From positions 372,001 through 436,000 of the forward strand of contig NZ_CP064791.1 of assembly GCF_017094465.1 (NCBI RefSeq): 64,000 nucleotides of DNA, written 5' to 3'. Below are positions 22,834 through 31,999 of this stretch, one piece after another. Origin of the DNA: Halapricum desulfuricans (GTDB lineage: Archaea > Halobacteriota > Halobacteria > Halobacteriales > Haloarculaceae). Within the stretch, counting starts at the first letter, position 1. Each line of letters begins with the position of its first letter. Position numbers and translations under genes: made by a program. The notes under the pieces were generated by a model. That model made no database searches. It was given only the letters and a program-made list of their open reading frames with translations, and was not told where the DNA came from.

Positions 22834-23772
22834 CTACAGCACGTACGAGGCGAGAATCAGTCCTCCTAATACGGGCATCCGAGTGAATTCACCAGCGACG
22901 GACAAGAATCGCTCGTTCTCGACCCGGCCCAAGAGCGCGATGATTCCGACCAGACTGAGCAGTCCGGTGGAGAGAAAAACTGCCGAGGCGATGGTCAGGT
23001 GTCCACTACTCGTGGCCAGCCCGATCATCGCCGCAATGAGGGAAGCGATGCCATAGAGCACGTGCCTGGTCCGGGCGACCCCAACAGCGACCGGGAGCGT
23101 CGAAACGCCGCTCTCGAGGTCACTTTCGATATCCCGAACGTTCGAAATTTCGCTACAGATGAACGTTCCAAGGGTTAAATAGCCGAATACGATCCACGCA
23201 GTCGGGGTAATCGCTGCGCCTGCGAACGCGATCGGGAGGAAGACGATCGTTAGCGACCATGCGACCGCGATGGTCGCTGAACTGACGACGAGAACGTCCT
23301 TCAATCTCCTGAACGGTGTCTCGACGACGGGGACCCGACCGAGGGCGTACGACACCCAAGCGACTCCCGGGACGAGGCTGATCGCGAGCGCAATGGGGCC
23401 GCCCAGGACGGACAGTGCGACAGCGCCACCGTAGGCAATGGCTGCGAATACGTACAGCACGCCGTGGTACTGTCGGACGAACGCAGTCCGCTGTGGGTTC
23501 GACGCTGCATCGGTACTGAGGTCCGCCAACCGATCGCTTGCGTAGATGGCAAAAGTTAGTAACCCGACAACGGCGGGCGCTGGACTCAGCGGGAGCGACA
23601 GCAGGAGCTGAACCATGAGTACCTCCAGTGCTGCCAGAACAGCGAGGTACGCCGAACTGTACTCCAGTGCTTTCCACACTCTTCTTAATTGCGCCACTGA
23701 CCATCCGGCGATCCGATTCACTGAGCCTGTTCGAGAGGCAGTTTCTGACCAGTTGCTCGGTTCAGTTGCCAT
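22834..23772 (-). CDS. UbiA-family prenyltransferase, substrate unknown
   Basis: The 312-residue integral membrane protein has eight or nine hydrophobic segments. Its two Asp-rich prenyl-diphosphate motifs are the first as YASDRLADLSTD (near residue 70) and the second as NVRDIESDLESG (near residue 205). Members transfer polyprenyl groups to aromatic or lipid acceptors. It differs from the MenA gene 0.7 kb to the right, and the first motif is less canonical than MenA's. I chose the ATG at 23772 because the residues before it are cysteine/arginine rich and unlike the family. Its strand is opposite to the ParA operon. Confidence 0.8.
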   Translation of the reverse strand: MATEPSNWSETASRTGSVNRIAGWSVAQLRRVWKALEYSSAYLAVLAALEVLMVQLLLSLPLSPAPAVVGLLTFAIYASDRLADLSTDAASNPQRTAFVRQYHGVLYVFAAIAYGGAVALSVLGGPIALAISLVPGVAWVSYALGRVPVVETPFRRLKDVLVVSSATIAVAWSLTIVFLPIAFAGAAITPTAWIVFGYLTLGTFICSEISNVRDIESDLESGVSTLPVAVGVARTRHVLYGIASLIAAMIGLATSSGHLTIASAVFLSTGLLSLVGIIALLGRVENERFLSVAGEFTRMPVLGGLILASYVL

Positions 23773-24445
23773 GCTTTCCCACCCGGGATTGTGAGGGGGC
23801 CCCCGTCTGTGATACGTTCGCCGAAGACATCGACACACTCGACAGCTGTCTTATCTGTCTATTAGACGGGCTCCGCGGACGAGTTGCCATAGTATGCCAC
23901 TCGTCATACGGCCATATAAATTCACCTATTTTTAGTAGTAGTTTTACATCAATACGTTCAAATTTCTACAATCTATCACAGACGTTTCTTCGATCCGAGA
24001 TGGTTTGGATCGGGTCGAGACACGCGTTCAGAACGTCTCGATAGGAGGCCAAGAACAGATCTATCTTGATTCAGCGAGAGAATCTCGTCGTCGGGTGGTT
24101 CGAGAGAGCGGAGCTCTCTCGTCATTTGCTCGCGGGCGACGAAGCCGCCCGCTCGCAGGTTCGTATTGTTATGCGGTCAATTCAACCCATCTCGGCGAGC
24201 AGGACTCATCTATTCTGTCGCCACTTGTGCCGTTCCTGGACTGTCTCTTTCTCTCAGGATGTGGTTCTCTTTGCTGTGTTGAATAGATGCTGAGTCACGG
24301 TGAGGAGGGACGCTCTCTCCATCCTTCGCTCGTTACCCCTCGCACGGGTACAGGCGTGCACGAGAGCGCACCCAGCGTACGCCGCTTCGAATTCTGTGCT
24401 GGAGATCCACAGCGGCTTTGACGGCACCGCCCTAACACGCCGGCA
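23773..24445. other. Non-coding or degraded stretch between UbiA and menA
   Basis: The stretch is about 670 bases without a supportable gene. The first part is AT-rich and contains a TATA-like CATATAAAT (23913-23921), which on the minus strand could serve the UbiA gene with a leader of about 120 bases. The middle holds the paired hairpins at 24101-24152. On the minus strand a short frame (24254-24556) is open but has no family features. The area could be the decayed right side of the ParA island, possibly including a relic insertion sequence. Confidence 0.45.
24101..24152. repeat. Paired GC-rich hairpins in the UbiA-menA gap
   Basis: CGAGAGAGC-GGA-GCTCTCTCG (24101-24121) is perfect. The second, GCGGGCGAC-GAA-GCCGCCCGC (24132-24152), has one mismatch. 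Both have triloops of the GNA kind. The layout of two hairpins about 11 bases apart resembles the one inside aroC. Confidence 0.5.
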
Positions 24446-25387
24446 ATGAGTACTGCAGACGTCTCCCGGCGGAAGGCCTGGCTGATGGCCGCCCGGCCAC
24501 AGACGCTGCCCGCCGGCACCGCGCCGGTCGTCGTGGGCGTCGGGCTGGCGATCCACGCCGGCGTCTTCGCGCTCCTGCCCGCGCTTTCGGCGCTGGTCGG
24601 CGCGCTACTGATCCAGATCGGGACCAACTTCGCCAACGACTACTACGACGCCGTCAAGGGGGCGGACACCGAGGATCGCGAGGGGTTCACCCGCGTCACC
24701 GCGGGCGGGCTGATCGAACCCGAGCGCGTCAAGCAGGCGATGATCGCCACCTACGGACTGGCCGTGCTCGTCGGCGTCTACCTGGTCGCGATCGGCGGCG
24801 TGCCGATCCTCGTCGTCGGCCTCTCCTCGATCGTCGCCGGAGTGCTGTACACCGGCGGTCCCTACCCCTACGGCTACCGCGGGCTGGGCGATCTGTTCGT
24901 GTTCGTCTACTTCGGTGTCATCGCCGTCACGGGTACCTACTACGTCCAGGCCGTCGAGAACATGGCCGCCGTGGGGCTGTTCCCGCTGGGGCTGCCGACG
25001 GGGAGCGTCACCGTCGACGCGGTCGTTGCAAGTCTCGCGGCGGCCGCGCTCTCGACGTGCGTGCTCGTCGTCAACAACATCCGCGACATCGAGACCGACC
25101 GCGAGACCGGCAAGCGGACGCTGGCGGTCATCCTCGGCTATCGCGGCGCACGCGCCGAGTACCTCCTGCTGATGGGAATGGGTTATACCGTTCCAGTGAT
25201 CTTCGCACTCGAGCCAGAATACGGCCTGCCTGCGCTGGCACCGTTGCTGTCGCTGCCGCTCGCGGCCCGCGTGACGAAGACGGTCCTGACAGAGACGAGC
25301 GGCGAGGCGCTCAACCCGGCGCTTGAAAGCACCGGCCAGGCGATGATCGCACACGCTCTGCTGTTTGCCGTGGGGCTGGCAGCATGA
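24446..25387 (+). CDS. menA: 1,4-dihydroxy-2-naphthoate polyprenyltransferase
   Basis: MenA attaches the polyprenyl chain to dihydroxynaphthoate in menaquinone synthesis, in the membrane. The 313-residue protein has about eight hydrophobic helices and both prenyl-diphosphate motifs: NFANDYYDAVKGAD (near residue 55) and NNIRDIETDRETG (near residue 208). menC starts inside the last four bases (ATGA, 25384-25387), so menA-menC-menE form one coupled operon. menB, menD, menF and the methyltransferase are not in the window. Confidence 0.93.
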   Translation: MSTADVSRRKAWLMAARPQTLPAGTAPVVVGVGLAIHAGVFALLPALSALVGALLIQIGTNFANDYYDAVKGADTEDREGFTRVTAGGLIEPERVKQAMIATYGLAVLVGVYLVAIGGVPILVVGLSSIVAGVLYTGGPYPYGYRGLGDLFVFVYFGVIAVTGTYYVQAVENMAAVGLFPLGLPTGSVTVDAVVASLAAAALSTCVLVVNNIRDIETDRETGKRTLAVILGYRGARAEYLLLMGMGYTVPVIFALEPEYGLPALAPLLSLPLAARVTKTVLTETSGEALNPALESTGQAMIAHALLFAVGLAA

Positions 25388-26439
25388 ATATCGACCCGTT
25401 CGCGCTTGAGCTGGCCGATCCGCTCGCGACGGCCGCGGGGACGATCGACGCCCGCGAGGGATTCACCGTCACTTACCGCCACCGCGGCCAGCGGGGCGTC
25501 GGCGAGGCGACACCGCTACCGGGCTGGACGGAGTCGATCGAGGCATGTCGCGAGGCCCTCGATCGCGCGGCCGCGGCCGCCGACGAAGACGCCAGCGAAC
25601 GCGACGGCTCGGGTCACGGGGCGGCGCTACTCGAACTCGATGCCGCCGAGACGCCCGCTGCGCGCCATGGCTTCGCGACCGCGTTGCTGGACGCCGACGC
25701 CCGCGCTGACGACGTCCCGCTGTATCAGTGGTTCGACGCCGATGTGGGGACGGTCTCGTCGGTGCCGGTGAACGCGACGATCGGCGACGCGCCGGTCGAA
25801 AAGACTGTCGAAGCCGCCGAGGAGGCAGTCGAAGCGGGCTTCGAGGCACTGAAGTGCAAGGTCGGCGCGCGATCGGTCGCCGAGGACGGTCGGCGGCTCC
25901 GGGCCGTCCGCGAGGCCGTTGACAAGGGCGTCGCACTGCGGGCGGACGCCAACGCCGCCTACGACCGCGAGACGGCTCGCGAGGCTCTCGAAGCGTTCGC
26001 GAGCGCGGGCGTCTCCTACGTCGAACAGCCGCTGGCCGCCGACGATCTGGCCGGCCACCGCGAGTTGCGAGAGATGGGCGTCGATATCGCCATCGACGAG
26101 GGCCTGGCCGAGCACACGGTCGGGGAGGTTCTCGACGCAGACGCCGCGGACGTGCTGGTCCTCAAGCCGATGGTCCTCGGCGGGCCGGGAAACGCCCACA
26201 CGCTGGCGATGCGCGCCCGCGAGCGCGGGGTCGAACCGGTCGTGACGACGACTGTCGACGCGGTAATCGCCCGGACTGCCGCGGTTCACGTCGCCGCCGC
26301 TATTCCCGACGTGCGGGCCTGTGGCCTGGCGACGGCCGACCGGCTGGCCGAGGATCTCTGGCCCGATCCGTGTCCAGTCGCAGACGGGACGATCGCCGTC
26401 CCGCAATCGCCGGGGCTCGGCGTGGAGGTGGAGCCGTGA
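25384..26439 (+). CDS. menC: o-Succinylbenzoate synthase
   Basis: MenC dehydrates SHCHC to o-succinylbenzoate for menaquinone. The 351-residue enolase-superfamily barrel shows the catalytic LKCKVG lysines (near residue 157), metal ligands in RADANAAYD (about 186), SYVEQPL (about 215) and AIDEGLAEH (about 238), and the second-side lysine in LVLKPMVLGG (about 260). The position between menA and menE, with overlaps on both sides, identifies it over other enolase-family dehydratases. Confidence 0.93.
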   Translation: MNIDPFALELADPLATAAGTIDAREGFTVTYRHRGQRGVGEATPLPGWTESIEACREALDRAAAAADEDASERDGSGHGAALLELDAAETPAARHGFATALLDADARADDVPLYQWFDADVGTVSSVPVNATIGDAPVEKTVEAAEEAVEAGFEALKCKVGARSVAEDGRRLRAVREAVDKGVALRADANAAYDRETAREALEAFASAGVSYVEQPLAADDLAGHRELREMGVDIAIDEGLAEHTVGEVLDADAADVLVLKPMVLGGPGNAHTLAMRARERGVEPVVTTTVDAVIARTAAVHVAAAIPDVRACGLATADRLAEDLWPDPCPVADGTIAVPQSPGLGVEVEP

Positions 26440-27932
26440 CCGACCGCTGGCCCCGCTACGATCTGTTGACCCACCGGGCGAGGACGACGCCCGATCGGAC
26501 CGCGCTGATCGATGCCGACACCGGCCGGGAGTGGACCGTCCGGGAACTCGACAGCGGGATCGACGAACTCGCGGCCGGCCTGGAGTCGATCGGCGTCTCG
26601 CTGGGGACGCGCGTCGGACTCGTGCTCCCCACTCGTCCCGTGTTCGTCCGGCTCGTCCATGCTGTCGCCCGCCTCGGCGGCGTGCTCGTCCCGCTGAACG
26701 TCGAGAAGCCGACCGACGCGCTGGCCGCCCAGGCCGAGCGCGCGGCCGTGGACGTGCTGATCTGCGGGGCCGAGACCGCCGAGGCGGCCCGCGAACTCGA
26801 CGTTGGGACGACGGTCTCGGTCGACCGACCTGACGACACAGCCGGGACCGCCGAGGTCCGACAACTTCCCGACGCCGATCCCGAGGGCTTCGTCCCGATC
26901 AGTCGCGATCCCGACGCCCTCGCGGTGATCATGTTCACCTCGGGGACGACGGGCGAACCGAAAGGCGTCAGGCTGACCCGCCGGAACCTGCTGGCCAGCG
27001 CCGAGGCCTCGGCGTACCGGCTCGGCGTCGCGCCCGACGATCGGTGGCTGTGCTGTCTCCCGATGTATCACATGGGCGGGCTCGCGCCGATCGTCCGGAC
27101 TGCCCTGTACGGCACCACGCTGGTCGTCCAGCGCGAGTTCGACGCCGAGGTGACCGGGGCGGTCATCGACGAAAGGACGATCACCGGTGTCTCGCTGGTT
27201 CCGACGATGCTGGACCGGATGCTCGATGCGGGGTGGGAGCCGCCGGCCGCTCTCGATACGGTACTGCTCGGGGGTGCACGGGCTTCGGAGTCGTTGCTCG
27301 ATCGCGCGATCGATCGGGACGTTCCCGTCTCCCCGACCTACGGGACCACCGAGACGGCCTCCCAGATCGCTACTGCGCGCCCCGAGCAGGCGGCCGTGCA
27401 CCCGGGCTCGGTCGGCCAGCCGCTGGTCAACACGACTGTCCGAATACTCGCCGACGACAGGCCTGCCGAGTCAGGCGAAGTCGGCGAACTCGTCGTCTCT
27501 GGCCCGACGGTGACGCCCGGATATCTCGAGGAGGACCGGACCGCTGAAGCGTTCGACGAGGCTGGACTGCACACGGGCGATCTAGGCTACAGAGATGCCG
27601 ACGGGCGGCTCTGGATCGAGGGGCGACGCGGCGATCGGATTGTCTCCGGCGGCGAGAACGTCGATCCCGAGACGGTGGCGGCAGCCATCCGCAAGCACCC
27701 GGATGTCGAGGACGCCGCGGTCGTCGGCCTCTCCGATCCGGAGTGGGGCGAGCGCGTCGCCGCGCTGGTCGTCGGGGGCGTCGAGCCCGAGACGGTCGAG
27801 GCACACTGCCGGGACCGCCTGGCCGTTTTCGAGGTCCCGAAGACGATTGCCGTCGCCGCCGAACTGCCCCGAACTGCGTCCGGGACGGTCGACCGGGACG
27901 CTGTCGAGGAGATCCTTTCCAGTGAGCAGTGA
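26436..27932 (+). CDS. menE: o-Succinylbenzoate-CoA ligase
   Basis: MenE activates o-succinylbenzoate with ATP and CoA. The 498-residue adenylate-forming enzyme has the P-loop FTSGTTGEPKG (about residue 167), the SPTYGTTETAS motif (about 302), and HTGDLGYRDADG with the GRRGDRIVSGGENV hinge (about 390). The GTG at 26436 overlaps the menC stop as GTGA and gives a natural N-terminus; an ATG far inside menC is unlikely. The A10 motif, which normally carries the catalytic lysine as SGK, reads PRTASGTVDR (Thr about 484). Confidence 0.92.
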   Translation: MTDRWPRYDLLTHRARTTPDRTALIDADTGREWTVRELDSGIDELAAGLESIGVSLGTRVGLVLPTRPVFVRLVHAVARLGGVLVPLNVEKPTDALAAQAERAAVDVLICGAETAEAARELDVGTTVSVDRPDDTAGTAEVRQLPDADPEGFVPISRDPDALAVIMFTSGTTGEPKGVRLTRRNLLASAEASAYRLGVAPDDRWLCCLPMYHMGGLAPIVRTALYGTTLVVQREFDAEVTGAVIDERTITGVSLVPTMLDRMLDAGWEPPAALDTVLLGGARASESLLDRAIDRDVPVSPTYGTTETASQIATARPEQAAVHPGSVGQPLVNTTVRILADDRPAESGEVGELVVSGPTVTPGYLEEDRTAEAFDEAGLHTGDLGYRDADGRLWIEGRRGDRIVSGGENVDPETVAAAIRKHPDVEDAAVVGLSDPEWGERVAALVVGGVEPETVEAHCRDRLAVFEVPKTIAVAAELPRTASGTVDRDAVEEILSSEQ

Positions 27933-27980
27933 GCGCGATTTCCGGGCGGACGCCCGTGCGTGTCGATCCCGTCCCGGTGC

Positions 27981-27998
27981 GGTGGCTTTTTTGCCACC
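27981..27998 (+). terminator. Hairpin with T6 loop after menE
   Basis: GGTGGC-TTTTTT-GCCACC forms a 6-bp stem with an all-T loop, 48 bases after the menE stop and 18 bases before the next ATG. T-tracts promote archaeal termination, so this may end the men operon. It might instead form part of the next gene's promoter region. Confidence 0.35.
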
Positions 27999-28016
27999 CT
28001 CACCCACCCCCGACAT

Positions 28017-28790
28017 ATGAGCGACGACCTGGCAGGTGTCGGTCGCGTCCACGTCGTCGGCGACGGAGTCGATGCGCCCGCGGACGCGGCGGCAGTCCCC
28101 GATAGAGACGCCGCGGACGTCGTCGTCGCGGTCGGCGAGTCCGCACTGCTGGAACTCGCCCGAGAAGGGTGTTCGACCCCAATCTTGCCGGTCGATGCGG
28201 GAACCGGCGTCCGATCGGTGCCCCGCGACCGTCTCGACGCTGCCTTCGATAGCGTCCGGGACGGCCGTGCGAGCGAACTCGAACTCCCCGTCTTCGGGGC
28301 CGATATCGACGGACAGCGCCGCGGGCGGGCGTTGTTCGACGTGATGCTCGTCACCGAGGAGGCGGCCCACATCTCGGAGTTCGAACTCGAAACCCCCACC
28401 GACCGGATCGCACAGTTCCGCGCCGACGGGTTCGTGCTCGCGACCGCTGGCGGCACCAGTGGGTACGCCCGCCGACTCGACGCCCCAGTGTTCGCGCCGG
28501 AGACGCGGGCGGCGGCGGTCGTCCCCGTGGCCGCGTTCGCCACCTCGCTCGACCAGTGGGTCGTGCCGGTCCCCGATCGCGGTCCGGTTCTCGACGGACG
28601 GGTCGCCCGCGAGGAAGCCGGCGTCACGCTGCTGGTCGACGATCGAGACGTGGGCCGGGTCCCGCCGCTGACGCCGATCACGATCGGCGTCGTCGACGCG
28701 CTCCGACTCTACCGCGTTCCGGAGAGTCAGTCCTGCTTTGCGGGGGTCGAGGGCTCTCCCCGGGAAGGTTCGCCGGTAGAAACATCTTAA
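28017..28790 (+). CDS. NAD kinase-like protein with degenerate motifs
   Basis: The 257-residue protein has the layout of ATP-NAD kinases, but the signatures are eroded. The nucleotide motif, normally GGDGT, reads VAVGESAL (near residue 37), and the second motif, normally TPTGSTAY, reads ATAGGTSGYA (near residue 142). DVMLVTEEAAHISEFELET (about 108-126) and the sandwich-like strands that follow support the fold. Loss of the catalytic Asp makes normal NAD phosphorylation doubtful. Haloarchaea often carry such a paralogue beside a true NadK. Confidence 0.65.
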   Translation: MSDDLAGVGRVHVVGDGVDAPADAAAVPDRDAADVVVAVGESALLELAREGCSTPILPVDAGTGVRSVPRDRLDAAFDSVRDGRASELELPVFGADIDGQRRGRALFDVMLVTEEAAHISEFELETPTDRIAQFRADGFVLATAGGTSGYARRLDAPVFAPETRAAAVVPVAAFATSLDQWVVPVPDRGPVLDGRVAREEAGVTLLVDDRDVGRVPPLTPITIGVVDALRLYRVPESQSCFAGVEGSPREGSPVETS

Positions 28791-28816
28791 TATGCGCCTG
28801 GCTCGCAGATGCGCAC

Positions 28817-29272
28817 ATGTCAGCGCCAGCCTATCAGCTCCCCGGGCCGCTCGGCGCCGTCGACGCCGTGCTCGGCGGGGCGGGGACCGTCGAGTACCTC
28901 CTGCTCGGTCTCCTGGTCGTCAACGTCGTCACGCGGCTGCTCGCACATCGCAAACACGTCAGCGAGGCCGGCGACGACACGGAGCGCCTGTCGCGCCATC
29001 CCCTGCACGTCGCCTCGAACGTCGCACTGGTACTCACTGTGTTCTACTATACGACGCTCGACCAGCACGGCGGGATCGTCGCCTCGACGCTGATTGTCGG
29101 GCTGTTCATCACGGACTTCTTCGAGTTCGAGGCTCGCAACGCTGAACTCCGACGTGGCGTCGATCTGGACGCCCCGAAGGGCGCGATCGGTGCCTCCGTG
29201 CTCGCGTTGCTGTACGTCGGCTATCTCAGTCTCTTCCAGTTCGTCGCGCCGGTCTGGTCGGCGATCGTCTAG
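28817..29272 (+). CDS. Hypothetical membrane protein, four helices (haloarchaeal DUF)
   Basis: The 151-residue protein has hydrophobic helices near residues 25-42, 65-82, 88-105 and 122-145, with a charged loop KHVSEAGDDTERLSRHP that could bind metal or face the cytoplasm. It is a conserved haloarchaeal type without known function. Its stop shares CTAG with the convergent photolyase stop. The start at 28817 was chosen as the first ATG after the NAD-kinase-like gene that gives a compact protein. Confidence 0.7.
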   Translation: MSAPAYQLPGPLGAVDAVLGGAGTVEYLLLGLLVVNVVTRLLAHRKHVSEAGDDTERLSRHPLHVASNVALVLTVFYYTTLDQHGGIVASTLIVGLFITDFFEFEARNAELRRGVDLDAPKGAIGASVLALLYVGYLSLFQFVAPVWSAIV

Positions 29273-30669
29273 CTCTCCCCGCGTGCCGTCTCGAACATCT
29301 CGATCGCCGCCTCTCTTCGCTCGCTGTGATCGACGATCGGATCCGGATACTCCGGGGCTGCGTTTCGTCGCTGGGTGAGCGACGCCTCGTGCCAGGAGTG
29401 GATGATCTCCGGGTCAGCCTCTCGGAGTTCGGGCACGTAGCGTTTGATGTACTCGGCGTCGGGATCGTAGCGCTCGCCCTGTGTCATCGGGTTGAAGATC
29501 CGGAAGTACGGCTGGGCGTCGGTCCCCGTCGAGGCCGCCCACTGCCAGCCGCCGTTGTCGTTTGCGGTGTCGTGATCGACCAGTTTCTCCCGGAACCACT
29601 CGTAGCCCACCCGCCAGTCCACCAGCAGATCCTTCGTCAGAAAGGAGGCGACGATCATCCGCACGCGGTTGTGCATATACGCCTCCTCGCGTAGCTGGCG
29701 CATCCCCGCGTCGACGATCGGATAGCCCGTTCGCCCCGCTTTCCAGGCCTGGATGGCGTCCTCGTCTTCCCGCCAGTCGATCTCCTGCTCGTACTCTTTG
29801 TAGTTCTCGGTGACGACCTCGGGGTTGAAATACAGCACCTGCGTGTAGAACTCTCGCCAGGCTAGCTGGTCCTGAAACTCCTCGACTGATTCGAGTCGAT
29901 CCCCGTCGACGCCGCGTTTGGCCCCCTCGGTCGACTCGTACACCTCCCGGATCCCGATCGTGCCGAACTTCAGGTGCGCCGAGAGCCGCGAGGTACACGC
30001 CTCGGCGGGGTAGTCCCGGCGCTCCTCGTAGCGGTAGATGTCGTCCTCACAGAACTCCTCGAGACGCTCGCGCGCTTCGGCGGTGCTCGCGGGCGGAATC
30101 GCGGCTTCCGGTTCCTCGAAACCTAGTTCATCGAGCGTCGGGACCGGCTCGTCGTCGGAGATATCGGCCAGCTGCTCTCGATCGGGCGGATCGACCGTGG
30201 GGTGTTTCTCACGGTCGTGCCACTTGCGGCCGAAGTAGGTGAACACCGAGTAGGGGTCGCCGTCGTTCGTGCGGATCGCGCCGGGTTCGTGACAGACCGC
30301 GTCGTGGACGGCCTCGCGGGCGACCCCGACCGCGTCCAGTGCCTGCCGAACGTCGGTATCGCGCTCGCGAGCGAGTCCGGAGTAGTCCCGGGCCCAGGTG
30401 ACCGCGTCAGCGTCGAACCGCTCGGCGAGGTCGGGCAGCACCTCGCGAGGGTCACCCTCGCGGATCAGCAGGTCGCTCCCTCGCGACCGGTACGCCTCGC
30501 GCAGCGATCCGAGCGCGTCGAGCATGAACGCGACCCGTGGCGGTCCGGCCTGTTCGAGCACGTTCCGGTCAAAGACGAACACCGGGACGATCGGCCCGTC
30601 CGCGTCGGCCTCGACCAGTGGTCGGTTGTCGGCCACCCGGAGGTCACGTCGATGCCAGTGAATGCGCAT
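29269..30669 (-). CDS. phr: Cryptochrome/photolyase family protein
   Basis: The 466-residue flavoprotein repairs cyclobutane pyrimidine dimers with blue light. The N-terminal antenna domain starts with RIHWHRRDLRVADN. The C-terminal FAD domain contains WREFYTQVLYFNPE (near residue 280), MRQLREEAYMHNRVRM (about 325), and DTANDNGGWQWAASTGTDAQ (near residue 375), which is diagnostic for DNA photolyases. DNA repair is the likely role in a sunlit brine organism, though a cryptochrome role cannot be excluded. Confidence 0.93.
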   Translation of the reverse strand: MRIHWHRRDLRVADNRPLVEADADGPIVPVFVFDRNVLEQAGPPRVAFMLDALGSLREAYRSRGSDLLIREGDPREVLPDLAERFDADAVTWARDYSGLARERDTDVRQALDAVGVAREAVHDAVCHEPGAIRTNDGDPYSVFTYFGRKWHDREKHPTVDPPDREQLADISDDEPVPTLDELGFEEPEAAIPPASTAEARERLEEFCEDDIYRYEERRDYPAEACTSRLSAHLKFGTIGIREVYESTEGAKRGVDGDRLESVEEFQDQLAWREFYTQVLYFNPEVVTENYKEYEQEIDWREDEDAIQAWKAGRTGYPIVDAGMRQLREEAYMHNRVRMIVASFLTKDLLVDWRVGYEWFREKLVDHDTANDNGGWQWAASTGTDAQPYFRIFNPMTQGERYDPDAEYIKRYVPELREADPEIIHSWHEASLTQRRNAAPEYPDPIVDHSERREAAIEMFETARGES

Positions 30670-30799
30670 ACCGCTCTATCGTCCCGCGCCCTTCTGAAAG
30701 CACCGCCAAACTGTTGGGGCGTCGATCCCGCACGCTCGTGGGCTACCGCGCGCTCGCTCGCTGCCAATGCTTTTGCCAGCCTGGCACGATCACCGAAGC

Positions 30800-31570
30800 A
30801 TGACTGTCGAGGTCGAGCGCTCCGAACGGGTCGTGATCTGCACGCTCGCGAACCCCGACGGACGCAACGCGCTCACGGCCGAGACCGCGACGCAACTCGC
30901 CGATGGGATCACCGGACTGGAAGACAGCGACGCCCGCTGTGTGCTCCTCCGGGGCGAAGGCGAGACGTTCTGTGCCAGCGGTGACGTCGGCGCACACGTT
31001 GGCCGCGCTCGTGGCGAGCTCGACGGGGCGGCCTGGCGAGACCGCCTCGAAGCGGTCGGCGACGCCGTCGCTGCCGTCTACGAGTGCCCGTTGCCGACCG
31101 TCGCTGCCGTCGAGGGGGCGGCCTTCGGCGCGGGGGCGGCGCTCGCGCTGGCCTGTGATCTCCGGATCGCCAGCGCTAGGGGTGCGATTGGATTCGGGTT
31201 CCGTCGGTTCGGGCTCGCAGCGACCGCCGGGGCGACGTACCTTCTCCCGCGGATCGTCGCCCCCGACACCGCGTTACAGCTGTTGTACACGGGAGAGCTG
31301 GTCGGCGCCGAGCGGGCGGCCGAACTGGGGCTGTTCACCGACGTCCACCCGGTCGAGACCTTCGAGGACGAGCTCGTGTCGCTGCTGGCGACGCTGTCGA
31401 CCGGCCCTCGTGACGCGCTGATCGCCGCGAAGAATCTCCTCCGTGCGGAGCACGTCGATCTACGGCGGACACTGGATCGAGAACTCGAAACGGCGTCCCG
31501 ACTGGCCGATACAGACGACTTCCACGAGGGCGTCACCGCGTTCGTGACTGAGCGAGAACCGGAGTTCTAG
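30800..31570 (+). CDS. Enoyl-CoA hydratase/isomerase family protein
   Basis: The 256-residue crotonase-fold protein has the first oxyanion loop FCASGDV (near residue 66) and the second AAFGAGAALALACDLRIAS (near residue 110). The FGLAATAGATYLLPRIV segment fits the family. The usual active-site glutamates of hydratases are not obvious, so it could be an isomerase or another crotonase. It may act in fatty-acid or amino-acid catabolism. The start at 30800 is preferred to an upstream ATG that gives an atypical tail. Confidence 0.85.
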   Translation: MTVEVERSERVVICTLANPDGRNALTAETATQLADGITGLEDSDARCVLLRGEGETFCASGDVGAHVGRARGELDGAAWRDRLEAVGDAVAAVYECPLPTVAAVEGAAFGAGAALALACDLRIASARGAIGFGFRRFGLAATAGATYLLPRIVAPDTALQLLYTGELVGAERAAELGLFTDVHPVETFEDELVSLLATLSTGPRDALIAAKNLLRAEHVDLRRTLDRELETASRLADTDDFHEGVTAFVTEREPEF

Positions 31571-31845
31571 ATCTTCGATTCGGCGTCTTCGGCCAGTTCC
31601 TGCATGCGCTTGCCGATGCGACCGGCGTCGGAGAACTCGTCTTCGCTCATCGCGGTGGCCAGGGCGTTCCCGAGCACGAACACGGCGTGTTTGTGCTCGC
31701 TTTTGGACTTGTGGACGTCCGCCGGCGTGACATCAAGCTCCTCGTATGGATCGAACAGCCCGTCTTTGACGTGGTCCTGTTCGCGGAAGTACTCCATGAT
31801 GGTGACCATGTGCTCGTGGAGTTCTAAGAGCTCGTCTTTGTGCAT
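31567..31845 (-). CDS. UPF0058 family protein
   Basis: The 92-residue acidic helical protein matches the archaeal UPF0058 family. Conserved-looking blocks are MHKDELLELHEHMV at the start, FDPYEELDVTP (about 31) and HKSKSEHKHAVFVLGNAL (about 44-61), in which several His and Glu could bind metal. Function is unknown. The start at 31845 agrees with a TATA-like CTTAAG at 31874-31879, about 30 bases upstream. The stop is convergent with the hydratase gene. Confidence 0.85.
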   Translation of the reverse strand: MHKDELLELHEHMVTIMEYFREQDHVKDGLFDPYEELDVTPADVHKSKSEHKHAVFVLGNALATAMSEDEFSDAGRIGKRMQELAEDAESKI

Positions 31846-31999
31846 TCGTGTACTCCAATTGGATAGACGACGGCTTAAGGATTGCCCGGCAGGGACTACC
31901 AGACTGCTGTTCAATCGGGATTCAGCCACAATCCCCAGCCGTTCCACGATTGTCGACCAATCTGAATACTGTACTCGGCCAAAGATATCCTCGATGACC

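Noticed and set aside
23628-24044. 138-residue open frame in the UbiA 5' region and gap
   Set aside because: It overlaps the UbiA gene in antisense for part of its length, has no promoter and no family features.
24254-24556. Possible relic of a transposase on the minus strand
   Set aside because: The sequence ending QHLFNTAKRTT suggested an insertion-sequence edge, but no transposase motif, inverted repeat or target duplication could be found.
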